A stretch of DNA of 37,481 nt from Alphaproteobacteria bacterium. GTDB taxonomy: Bacteria > Pseudomonadota > Alphaproteobacteria > Bin95. Location: NCBI GenBank assembly GCA_022825195.1, contig JAJDYL010000217.1:1-37481 (forward strand), written 5' to 3'. Positions 21,990 through 30,470 of the stretch are shown piece by piece. The notes beneath the pieces are model-generated. The model saw nothing but the letters and a program-made list of their open reading frames with translations, had not been told where the DNA came from and did not search any database. Within the stretch, counting starts at the first letter, position 1; each line of letters starts with the position of its first letter. The translations under genes were made by a program, and so were the position numbers.

Positions 21990-24343
21990 AGGGGCCGGAG
22001 GCGGATCCGGCCGGGAAGTCCCGGATGTCGGCGCAGACGGACACGAATCCCCGGCGCGGGATACTGCTCAGAACGACCCTTGCGGACCGGGGCCTCGTCA
22101 AGCGCCCCGCACTTGCCCCCCACCTGGAGTTCCACGAAGTCGGCGAACGGCAGGCGCTGCTGGTTTCCGAATCGTTCAATACCCTGCTGCACGGCAGGCT
22201 CTATTGCGATCTGCTGCCGCTGCTCGACGGCCGCCGCCCGCAGGACGAGATCGTCGAGGCGCTTGCGGGCGCCCATACCGCTGCCGATGTCCTCGCGGCG
22301 GTCGTTTCGCTCTCCGCCAGGGGCTATGTCGTTTCGGCCGATCACGGCATGGACCGGCGCCGGGCGGCTTACTGGTCATCGCTCGGCGCTTCGCCCCGCT
22401 GGGTCGAGCAAAGGCTGTCGGAATCGCGCATTGCGGTCGAAGGCGGCGACGGCCGGCTGATCCGGCTCCTGGAAGAGAGCGGCGTCCGGGTCGGAACCGG
22501 CGAGCCCGAACTCACCGTCATCGTGTGCGGCGACTTTCTCGAGGCGCGCCTCGCGGAGGTGAACCGGCGCCGGCTGGAGGCGGGAGCGCCGTGGATGCTG
22601 GCGCGGCCGCACGGCCTGGAGGCGCTCTTCGGCCCCGTCTTTCGCGCAGACAGGCAAGGCGCCTGTTGGAACTGCCTCGCTTACCGCCTGCGCTGCCACA
22701 AGGAGGTCCACAATTTCCTGCGGAACTCTGCCGGCGAGGAGGCGGCGTTCAAGCCGTTTGCGGCCGAGCCCGCCGTGTTGGAAGCGCTGCACGGGCTGAT
22801 CTCGGCCGAGATCGTCAAATGGCTGGTGCTGGGCGAAGCGGCCCCGATTCACGACCACGCGGTGGCGATGAATACCGGCTCATTTGCAAGTTCGCAGCAT
22901 CGGGTCATGCGCCGGCCGCAATGCCCGGCCTGCGGCGACGAAGCGCTGTACCGGCCGGACCGGCCGCCGGTTCCGGTGTCCCTGAAGGCGAGTCCCAAGG
23001 CCCATCGCGGCAGCGGCGGCGCGCGCATCGTGGCGCCGGAGGCCACCCTGGCGAAATACCGCCACCTGGTGAGCCCGGTCAGCGGTGTCGTGACCTGGCT
23101 CAGGCGCACGACCGACGAAAGCGATTCCTGGCTGCACGTCTATTGGGCCGGAAGCAATCCCGGGATGCAGGGCCGGAGCCTGAGCTCGCTCAGGCGCAGC
23201 CTGCGCAGCAAGAGCGCCGGCAAGGGCAGCACGCGGGAGCAATCCGAAGCCAGCGCGCTCTGCGAGGCGCTCGAACGCCATTCGGGCGCCTGGGCCGGAG
23301 ACGAGATCCGCATCCGCAGGCGTTTCATCGACTTCGCCACGGACGAAGCGGCGATCCACCCCAACGACGTGCAGTTGTTCAGCGATAGCCAGCTCGACAA
23401 CGCGGAAGGCATCAATGCCAAGGGCCATCCCTACAATGTCGTCCCGCCCCGTCTGGACCCCGGCGCCGAAATCGACTGGACCCCGGTATGGTCGCTGACG
23501 CAGCGGCGCCATCGCTATCTGCCGACGTCGATGCTCTACAGCATGCCTGCCGAGCTGCGCGGCCCGGCGGATCCGATCGCCGACTCCAATGGCTGCGCGG
23601 CCGGCAACACTCTGGAAGAAGCGGTCCTGCAGGGTTTCTACGAACTGGCCGAGCGCGATGCCTTCGCCATCTGGTGGTATAACCGGCTGCAGGCTCCGGC
23701 GGTCGATCTCTCGGGCTTCGACGACGAATATCTGGCATCGGCCCCGGAGCGGTACTCCCGCTACGAGCGGGAATTGTGGATGCTCGACATTACCTCCGAT
23801 CTCGGCATTCCCGCCTTCGTTGCGCTCTCGCGCAGACCGGATGCGCCGACGGAGGACATCATCTACGGCGCGGGCGCCCACGCCGATCCGCGCGTCGCGG
23901 CGCTGCGTGCAATTTGCGAGTTGAACCAGTGCCTTACCTGGCTGCCGCATCCCGGGAAGGGGAGCGGCCAGCCCACAATCGACGATCCGCTGGCGCTCCG
24001 GTGGTGGAAGACCGCCCGACTCGCCGACTGTTCCTGGCTGGCTCCGGCGGCGGACCTGCCGGCCCGCGGGGTCTCCCGGTATCCGGCGGTCGAATCGGCG
24101 GACACGCGCGAGGATGTGGAGCATTGCCGCGCGCTCGTCGAAGCGGGCGGCATGGAATTCCTGGTGCTGGATCAGACCCGGCCCGACATCGGCATGCCTG
24201 TGGCGCGGGTCATCGTGCCGGGCATGCGCCATTTCTGGGCGAGGTTCGCGCCGGGGCGCCTGTATGACGTGCCTGTCAGCATGGGCTGGCGCAAGCGGCC
24301 TCTGGCCGAAGCCGATTTGAATCCTGCTCCTGTAATCGCCTGA
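21986..24343 (+). CDS. Fused TOMM leader-binding protein and YcaO cyclodehydratase
   Basis: 785 residues from ATG 21986 (overlaps the previous stop, ATGA); ATG 22025 with GGGAAG upstream is an alternative (772 residues). Residues 40-120 fit the winged-helix leader-recognition (RRE-type) part of TOMM 'C' proteins. An E1-like remnant follows with a structural zinc site, CWNC (227-230) and CPAC (313-316). The YcaO domain (about 355-785) has the ATP-binding Glu run in 'KGSTREQSEASALCEALERH' and 'SNGCAAGNTLEEAVLQGFYE', 'LAERDAF'. It should activate backbone amides with ATP and cyclise Cys (or Ser/Thr) to azolines. The C-terminus NPAPVIA is only a remnant of the PxPxP ending common in TOMM YcaOs. 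The target is probably the C80-C82 run of the precursor at 25692. Confidence 0.93.
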   Translation: MKGPEADPAGKSRMSAQTDTNPRRGILLRTTLADRGLVKRPALAPHLEFHEVGERQALLVSESFNTLLHGRLYCDLLPLLDGRRPQDEIVEALAGAHTAADVLAAVVSLSARGYVVSADHGMDRRRAAYWSSLGASPRWVEQRLSESRIAVEGGDGRLIRLLEESGVRVGTGEPELTVIVCGDFLEARLAEVNRRRLEAGAPWMLARPHGLEALFGPVFRADRQGACWNCLAYRLRCHKEVHNFLRNSAGEEAAFKPFAAEPAVLEALHGLISAEIVKWLVLGEAAPIHDHAVAMNTGSFASSQHRVMRRPQCPACGDEALYRPDRPPVPVSLKASPKAHRGSGGARIVAPEATLAKYRHLVSPVSGVVTWLRRTTDESDSWLHVYWAGSNPGMQGRSLSSLRRSLRSKSAGKGSTREQSEASALCEALERHSGAWAGDEIRIRRRFIDFATDEAAIHPNDVQLFSDSQLDNAEGINAKGHPYNVVPPRLDPGAEIDWTPVWSLTQRRHRYLPTSMLYSMPAELRGPADPIADSNGCAAGNTLEEAVLQGFYELAERDAFAIWWYNRLQAPAVDLSGFDDEYLASAPERYSRYERELWMLDITSDLGIPAFVALSRRPDAPTEDIIYGAGAHADPRVAALRAICELNQCLTWLPHPGKGSGQPTIDDPLALRWWKTARLADCSWLAPAADLPARGVSRYPAVESADTREDVEHCRALVEAGGMEFLVLDQTRPDIGMPVARVIVPGMRHFWARFAPGRLYDVPVSMGWRKRPLAEADLNPAPVIA

Positions 24344-24352
24344 GGAGACATT

Positions 24353-25492
24353 ATGGATATCGACGAGGCCGTCGCGCTCACCCAGGACCGTCTCGCCCGG
24401 GAAGGCGGCACCATGGGCGATTTGCTCGGGCATTTCCGAAACAGGATTTCGCCGGTCCTTGTCGGGGGTCCGGAATGGGACCTCATCCTCGAATGCGCCG
24501 GCAAACTTCCCGTCACGATGGGCGCCCTTCCCTTCGGCTTCGAATTGCCCCTGCACGAACCGGGGCCGAAGGCGGATTTCGGCGTCTCGCTGGCAAGCGG
24601 AACGAGGGCGGCGGCGTTCTTCCTGGAGCGCGCACGGGCCGACGGGGCGGACGAGACCGCGAAAGCGGTTGCGCGGCTGTTCGAGCAGATGGAAGCCGCG
24701 GACTCGCCGCTGCGTGAGATTGTCGGCCGCAAGCTGATGCTGGAATACGATATCGGCCCGGCGCAGGACGGCGCACCTTCGCTTCCGGGAATGTTCCTGA
24801 GACCCGGCGAACGCCCGATCGTCGGCGCCGGCGGCCAGGCGGACGATGTCGGCATGGTGCTCGACGCGCTCATGTCCTGCATTGGCTGGGAGCCGACCCG
24901 GACGGAGCGGGAGACTGTCGAACGCGCCTACCTGGCGCAGCCGGAAGATACACGCATGGATTCGTTCGGCGTGTTCCCGTCCCGCTCGAGGTCGATCCGG
25001 CTGGCAATCATGGGCTTCAAGTCGCAGCGGGAAATATGCTCCTATCTCGAACGCACGGGCTGGCCGGGCGAGATCTCCGCTGTCGAATCCGTGATGTCCC
25101 GCTTCAGGGAACGCGCGAACATTGTCAGGAGCGGGGCGAATATCGACGTGTTGGAAGAGGGTATCGGTCCGGCGCTCGGCCTTACCCTCATTGTGAAGCA
25201 GAGATATACGAAAGACTCGCGTTACTGGCTCGACGGGCTGACCGACTGGGACCCGTTTCTCGAAGCCCTGAGCCACGAGGACATCGTCGTTCCGGAAAAA
25301 CTCGCGGCCCTTGCCGACTGGGTTTCCAAACCCGCAATGCTGTTTGCGAAGTCCGGGCGCTATGTGATGCTGCGCGGCATCCACCACATAAAGCTGGTCA
25401 TATCGGGAAACCGGCTTCGGAAGGCCAAAGCCTATGTATTCATGGTGCTGTCCGGGGCGGTCCCGGACCGGACCGGGAACCGTTCGGGTTGA
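24353..25492 (+). CDS. Protein of unknown function in the RiPP operon
   Basis: 379 residues. I do not recognise a named family. GAGGAG lies directly before ATG 24353, nine bases after the YcaO stop, so it is co-transcribed. The protein is soluble, without signal or membrane helices. Distinct segments are 'PFGFELPLHEPGPKADFGVS' (about 60-79), 'LREIVGRKLMLEYDIGPAQD', 'MDSFGVFPSRSRSIRLAIMG', 'RYWLDGLTDWDPFLEAL' and 'LRGIHHIKLVISGNRLRKAK' near the C-terminus. The alternating hydrophobic strands and the size could suit a prenyltransferase-like barrel or another peptide-modifying enzyme, but no catalytic motif supports a choice. Context favours a tailoring or substrate-binding role in the same pathway. 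Confidence 0.85.
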   Translation: MDIDEAVALTQDRLAREGGTMGDLLGHFRNRISPVLVGGPEWDLILECAGKLPVTMGALPFGFELPLHEPGPKADFGVSLASGTRAAAFFLERARADGADETAKAVARLFEQMEAADSPLREIVGRKLMLEYDIGPAQDGAPSLPGMFLRPGERPIVGAGGQADDVGMVLDALMSCIGWEPTRTERETVERAYLAQPEDTRMDSFGVFPSRSRSIRLAIMGFKSQREICSYLERTGWPGEISAVESVMSRFRERANIVRSGANIDVLEEGIGPALGLTLIVKQRYTKDSRYWLDGLTDWDPFLEALSHEDIVVPEKLAALADWVSKPAMLFAKSGRYVMLRGIHHIKLVISGNRLRKAKAYVFMVLSGAVPDRTGNRSG

Positions 25493-25591
25493 AACGGACG
25501 CATGGGCGGAGCCTCGATGTCACGCCCGAGGCGCGGCGATCCGGTGCCTCCCGCAGCATCGCCCGCACCCGCCTCCCGCCCGACGCGCAAA

Positions 25592-25618
25592 CCCCCCGCC
25601 ACCGATCGGTACGGGGGG
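25592..25618. terminator. Possible bidirectional terminator hairpin between convergent genes
   Basis: CCCCCC (25592-25597) and GGGGGG (25613-25618) flank a palindromic ACCGATCGGT (25601-25610). The hairpin lies in the 199-base gap where the RiPP operon (plus) meets the precursor gene (minus). A U-tract is poor: only TTT follows on the minus strand. It could still stop or stabilise both transcripts. Confidence 0.4.
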
Positions 25619-25691
25619 CCCCCAAAACATGCGCGGATGCGGAACCGGATCGGCACACACATCCTTGCCGGCCAGTCGCCGGCCCTCCAGT

Positions 25692-25943
25692 TCACCAGCA
25701 GCAGCAGAGGCCGGCAGAGATGGCTTCGAGCTGCTCTTCGGTGATATTCGGGTCCGGCGGCAGGGCGAGATGCACTGTCTGCATGTCGCTCTCATGGACC
25801 TTGATGGTCATCGAATCCGGAATTGTGATGCCCAATTCCTGACTGATGGTCGTCTTCGGATCTGCGAGAAGCTGTTGCCTGAAATCCGGGTCCAGGGCAG
25901 ACTTCTCGACGATCTGCTGAAGCATTTCATCGCCACTTCTCAT
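25692..25943 (-). CDS. Proteusin (NHLP-leader) RiPP precursor with LCCCW core
   Basis: 83 residues. Residues 8-78 are a nitrile-hydratase-alpha-like leader (TIGR03793 type): 'LDPDFRQQLLADPKTTISQE', 'LGITIPDSMTIKVHES', 'HLALPPDPNITEEQLEAISA'. The end is S-A-G78 then L79-C80-C81-C82-W83. The normal Gly-Gly before the cut is Ala-Gly, giving a five-residue core if cleavage follows G78. The three Cys suit the YcaO fusion at 21986 and the C-terminal Trp suits the halogenase at 27213. AAGGAG lies seven bases before ATG 25943. The gene stands alone on the minus strand, with its own promoter (25995-26023), which would allow higher expression than the enzyme operon. It resembles, from memory, the precursor of a sponge-microbiome proteusin family. 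Confidence 0.9.
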   Translation of the reverse strand: MRSGDEMLQQIVEKSALDPDFRQQLLADPKTTISQELGITIPDSMTIKVHESDMQTVHLALPPDPNITEEQLEAISAGLCCCW

Positions 25944-25994
25944 GGCAATCTCCTTTGCTCCACGTCACGAACAGCGCCAATAGACGCATGAGAA

Positions 25995-26023
25995 AAAGTA
26001 ATATGGCCATGGTGCAATGTCAA
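25995..26023 (-). promoter_or_regulatory. Sigma-70-type promoter of the precursor gene
   Basis: On the minus strand a perfect -35 TTGACA (26023-26018), a 17-base spacer and TACTTT as -10 (26000-25995) lie in a locally AT-rich stretch. The predicted start near 25988 leaves a leader of about 45 bases before ATG 25943. The -10 is imperfect (3 of 6), but spacing and position fit. Confidence 0.6.
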
Positions 26024-26205
26024 ATCCCGGGGCCCTGAACGGCAGCTTCGCGGCGCCGGAATGCGGCGGCCGCCCCGCCTTCCCGGGAGCGCGATGCAGG
26101 CCGGGCCGCCGCCTGTCCCTCGCCCGAAGACCCGTCCGCTGCGAACGAACCTCTCCCGCAAGCGCGGCAGGCCACCTTCCCGGCGGAACAGGGCTACAAT
26201 GCGGC

Positions 26206-27090
26206 ATGTCCGGTACGCGGCCCATGCAGATGTCCGCTGACGACAGAACTGCCGGAAAACGGGTTGCCCGCCGGGGCTGGAAGAAGGCGTTCCGCCGCGC
26301 CCCGGGCATGTTGTCCGGTGTTCTGCTTCTGGCGTGCCTCGGCCTGCCGGTCTCGCACGCCCAGGGGGAAACGCCCGAGGAGAAGGGGCTCAGGATCGCG
26401 CGCGAGGCCAGCGCCCGCAATGACGGCTTCGGGGATTTTACCGCCGGATTGACGATGGTGCTGCGCGACCGGCACGGCCGGGAGAGTGTGCGCCGGATGC
26501 GCTTCAAGGTGCTGGAGGTGCAGGGGGATGGGGACAAGAGCCTGTTCGTGTTCGACCGGCCGCGGGACGTGCAGGGAACCGCGCTCCTGACCCACGCCCG
26601 CATCAACATGCCGGACGACCAGTGGCTGTACCTGCCGGCGCTCAGGAGGGTGAAGCGCATCAACGCCTCCCGGCGTTCCGGGTCGTTCATGGGCAGCGAG
26701 TTTTCCTACGAAGACATGAGCTCTCCCGAGGTGGACGAATACACCTACAGATACCTTCGCGACGAGCCCTGCGGCGCACTCACCTGCACCGTGACCGAGC
26801 AGGTTCCGCTGGACCGGGACTCCGGTTACAGCCGCAAGGTCGTCTGGCAGGATACGGAAGAGTTGCGAACCTGGAGGATGGACCTGTACGACCGCAAGGG
26901 CTCGCACCTGAAGACGCTCATGCTGGCCGACTACCGGCAATATCTGGATCGGTACTGGCGGGCGGGCGAGCAGACGATGGAGAACCATCTGACCGGCGCC
27001 AGCACGGTGCTGAAATGGACCGATTTCCGGTTCCGCAACAATCTGGGCGAAAGCGAATTCTCCCAGACCGCGCTTCGCCGCGTCCGCTGA
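26206..27090 (+). CDS. LolA-like periplasmic outer-membrane lipoprotein-sorting protein (pfam17131 type)
   Basis: 294 residues from ATG 26206; ATGs at 26224 and 26230 are equally possible, and sequence further upstream in this frame is compositional. A signal peptide is visible: basic 'RRGWKKAFRR' (22-31), hydrophobic 34-50, cleavage after about S-H-A52. The mature protein has features of the LolA-like family: 'MTMVLRD' style strands, 'LFVFDRPRDVQGTALLTH', 'DQWLYLPALRRVKRINASRR' and 'SFMGSEFSYEDM'. Two Cys ('EPCGALTC') could form a disulfide. Such proteins are commonly encoded next to MMPL exporters and are thought to carry hydrophobic cargo across the periplasm. Here the exporter is at 9952, about 14 kb away. 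It reads divergently from the precursor gene; TACAAT at 26195-26200 could be a -10. Confidence 0.82.
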   Translation: MSGTRPMQMSADDRTAGKRVARRGWKKAFRRAPGMLSGVLLLACLGLPVSHAQGETPEEKGLRIAREASARNDGFGDFTAGLTMVLRDRHGRESVRRMRFKVLEVQGDGDKSLFVFDRPRDVQGTALLTHARINMPDDQWLYLPALRRVKRINASRRSGSFMGSEFSYEDMSSPEVDEYTYRYLRDEPCGALTCTVTEQVPLDRDSGYSRKVVWQDTEELRTWRMDLYDRKGSHLKTLMLADYRQYLDRYWRAGEQTMENHLTGASTVLKWTDFRFRNNLGESEFSQTALRRVR

Positions 27091-27212
27091 TGCGGTCCCG
27101 CGGCGGGCGCAACGGGCGCTGACAGCGGGATTGTGGTATCCTGGCCTTCGCACGGCTTGCCCGGACATACCGGGCTGGAACTATCGACCGGCGCTCTTGA
27201 AAGTCATGCGGG

Positions 27213-28502
27213 ATGATACAGCCGGGTAGCCGGTCCCTGCGGAAGATCGCGGTTGTCGGGCGGGGAACCGCCGGGTCGCTGGCGGCCGCCAGCGTCTCGC
27301 GCCTTCACCCCGACCGCGACCACGAACTGCACCACATATACGACTCGCGCATTCCGGTCATCGGCGTGGGCGAAGGCAGTTGGCCGAGCCTGGTCCGGCA
27401 ATTGCAGGAGCTGACGGACCTGCCGCACGAAACCGTCCAGAAGCGCCTGAAGGGAACGCGCAAATACGGGGTTGCGTTCGAGGGATGGGGCCGGCGGAAC
27501 CGGGACTTCACCCACTATTTCACGCCGCAACAGGTGTCCTACGCCTACCACCTTTCCGCCGACCTGATGGCGGAACTGCTGCAGGAGAGCACGCGCGCGC
27601 GCCACATCGACGCGAAAGTGCTCGACATCGCCAGGGTGGAGGGCGGCGCGCAGGTGGAATTCGAAGGCCTGCCGCCGGAACGCTACGACCTGGTTTTCGA
27701 TGCCCGCGGGTTCCCGGGCGAACTCGATCCCGACCGGCATATCGACATTTCCTTCATCCCCACCGATACCGCCGTCATCCGCCGCTGTCCGCCCGTCATC
27801 GAGGACGCGCGGGTCGGGCCGGTCCTGCAACATACCTATACCCGGGCGGTTGCGCGTCCGCACGGCTGGGTCTTCGTCATTCCGCTGACCGCGCACACCT
27901 CCTGCGGATATATCTTCAACCGCGGCCTGACCGGCCTTGACGAAGTCGAATCGGATTTCGACGCCTTCCTGGAGGCCGACGGCGTGCCGGAATTCGAGCA
28001 ACGCGCGGTCATCCCGTTCCCCAATTTCGTCCACCGCCGGATTTACGACGGCGCCGTGGCCCGCATCGGCAACGCAGCCGCCTTCATGGAGCCGCTCGAA
28101 GCCACGGCGATCGTGTCCGCCCAGTTGCAGATCGGGATGGTCCTCCGCACGCGCCTCAATCGTCCGGTGGAGCATCTCGAACGCGACGCGCCGGTGGTCA
28201 ACCGCTTCCTCGTCGACAACATGCTCTGTTACGGGCTGTTCGTCGGCTGGCACTATTCCTGCGGCTCCGGATATGACACCGGCTTCTGGCGTTACGCCCG
28301 CGACCATGCCTGGCCCCGGCACCGCAAGGCAGCGGATCCCGAGGCGGTGGATTGCGCCGCGCTCGGCAAATTCGACGACATGATCGAACTCATGAACCGG
28401 CCGGTCATAGACAAGGCGGACTGGACCCGGATGTGCGCGGTCCCTCTCACCAGCTATGCCCAGATGTCCCAGGGTCTTGGCTGTTATACCGGCGGTCGTT
28501 GA
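27213..28502 (+). CDS. Flavin-dependent tryptophan-halogenase-family protein (probable peptidyl-Trp halogenase)
   Basis: 429 residues, shorter than free-Trp halogenases (about 500-540). FAD fold 'KIAVVGRGTAGSLAAASVSR' with GRGTAG at 16-21 (usually GGGTAG); 'GVGEGSWPSL' (51-60); the lysine proposed to carry the hypohalous acid in 'RKYGVAFEGWG' (K84); 'GWVFVIPL' (218-225) in place of WxWxIP; and 'FMEPLEATAIVSAQ' with the conserved Glu E293. All key residues are present, so halogenation is likely. Placement next to a precursor ending in Trp points to halogenation of that residue on the peptide, as reported for a peptidyl brominase of sponge-microbiome proteusin clusters (SrpI, from memory). Chloride or bromide cannot be told. 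No flavin reductase gene was seen nearby. The ribosome binding site is weak. Converges with the sugar operon. Confidence 0.86.
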   Translation: MIQPGSRSLRKIAVVGRGTAGSLAAASVSRLHPDRDHELHHIYDSRIPVIGVGEGSWPSLVRQLQELTDLPHETVQKRLKGTRKYGVAFEGWGRRNRDFTHYFTPQQVSYAYHLSADLMAELLQESTRARHIDAKVLDIARVEGGAQVEFEGLPPERYDLVFDARGFPGELDPDRHIDISFIPTDTAVIRRCPPVIEDARVGPVLQHTYTRAVARPHGWVFVIPLTAHTSCGYIFNRGLTGLDEVESDFDAFLEADGVPEFEQRAVIPFPNFVHRRIYDGAVARIGNAAAFMEPLEATAIVSAQLQIGMVLRTRLNRPVEHLERDAPVVNRFLVDNMLCYGLFVGWHYSCGSGYDTGFWRYARDHAWPRHRKAADPEAVDCAALGKFDDMIELMNRPVIDKADWTRMCAVPLTSYAQMSQGLGCYTGGR

Positions 28503-28533
28503 TCGGAACCGATGGCGGCACCCGCCGCCGGAC

Positions 28534-29607
<1,074 letters not shown>

Positions 29608-29609
29608 CG

Positions 29610-30470
29610 TCAGCCCTTCACCGCCCCCATTGTCATCCCCTTGATGAAGTAGCGCTGGAAGAACAGGAACACCACGAGCGTCGGCAGGCTCGCGATCAGC
29701 GACAGCGACCCCTGCACCCCCCAGGCCACCGAATACTGCCCCTTCAGGTTCACGATCCCCAGCATGATGGTCCGCTTCTCGTCGGACTGGGTGAAGATGA
29801 GCGGCCACAGGAAGTCGTTCCAGATCCAGGTGAACTGGAGCACCGCCAGCACCGCCAGCGCCGGCAGGCTGAGCGGCAGCGCCACCCGGGTCAGCACCTG
29901 CCACTCGTTCGCGCCTTCCAGGATGGCCGCCTCGCGCAGCGCCGTCGGGACGGCGGCGAAGAAATTGCGCATCAGCAGCGTGCAGATGGGGATGCCCATC
30001 GCGATGTGGATGATGACGATGGGGTACAGCGTGTCGATCAGGTCCACGGCGTTGAAGAGCCGGAACAGCGGGATCAGGATCGCCTGCGGCGGGAAGAACA
30101 TGCCGGAGACGACGACGAGAAAAAGCAGGTTGCTGCCGCGGAACGGCAGCTTGGCGAACACATAGCCGGCCAGCGACCCCAGCGCGATCGAGACCGCCGT
30201 CGCAGGAGCGGTGACGAGAAGCGTGTTGGCGAAGTAGCGGTGCACGGCCGGATTGCCCAGCACCTCGGCGAAATTGCCCCAGTAGAGCTCGGACGGGACC
30301 GTCCACAACGCGCCCAGCGCAATATCGCGGGTGGTCTTGATCGAGGACAGCAGCACGCCGGCGGTGGGCGCCAGGAACAGCACCGCCAGGACCGCGAGCA
30401 CGATGAAGCCCACCGCGGGCCACGGGCTGAACCGCCTCCGCGCCTCCGGGACGGCCGCCATGTCAGCCAT
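29610..30470 (-). CDS. Sugar ABC importer permease (MalG/UgpE type)
   Basis: 286 residues with about six membrane helices. The first follows a basic 'ARRRFSPWP'. The EAA coupling loop is clear: 'LREAAILEGANEWQVLTRVA', then 'LPLSLPALAVL'. 'GMFFPPQAILIPLF' and the C-terminal 'LVVFLFFQRYFIKGMTMGAV', 'KG' are typical of the second permease of CUT1 systems. It overlaps the preceding permease gene by eight bases (ATG 30470; the alternative ATG 30461 would remove the overlap). Partner of the proteins at 30463 and 28534. Confidence 0.93.
   Translation of the reverse strand: MADMAAVPEARRRFSPWPAVGFIVLAVLAVLFLAPTAGVLLSSIKTTRDIALGALWTVPSELYWGNFAEVLGNPAVHRYFANTLLVTAPATAVSIALGSLAGYVFAKLPFRGSNLLFLVVVSGMFFPPQAILIPLFRLFNAVDLIDTLYPIVIIHIAMGIPICTLLMRNFFAAVPTALREAAILEGANEWQVLTRVALPLSLPALAVLAVLQFTWIWNDFLWPLIFTQSDEKRTIMLGIVNLKGQYSVAWGVQGSLSLIASLPTLVVFLFFQRYFIKGMTMGAVKG

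Noticed and set aside
25434..25991. Plus-strand frames across the precursor gene
   Set aside because: They run antisense to the NHLP precursor, which has a strong ribosome binding site, leader homology and promoter; the plus-strand frames have no such support.
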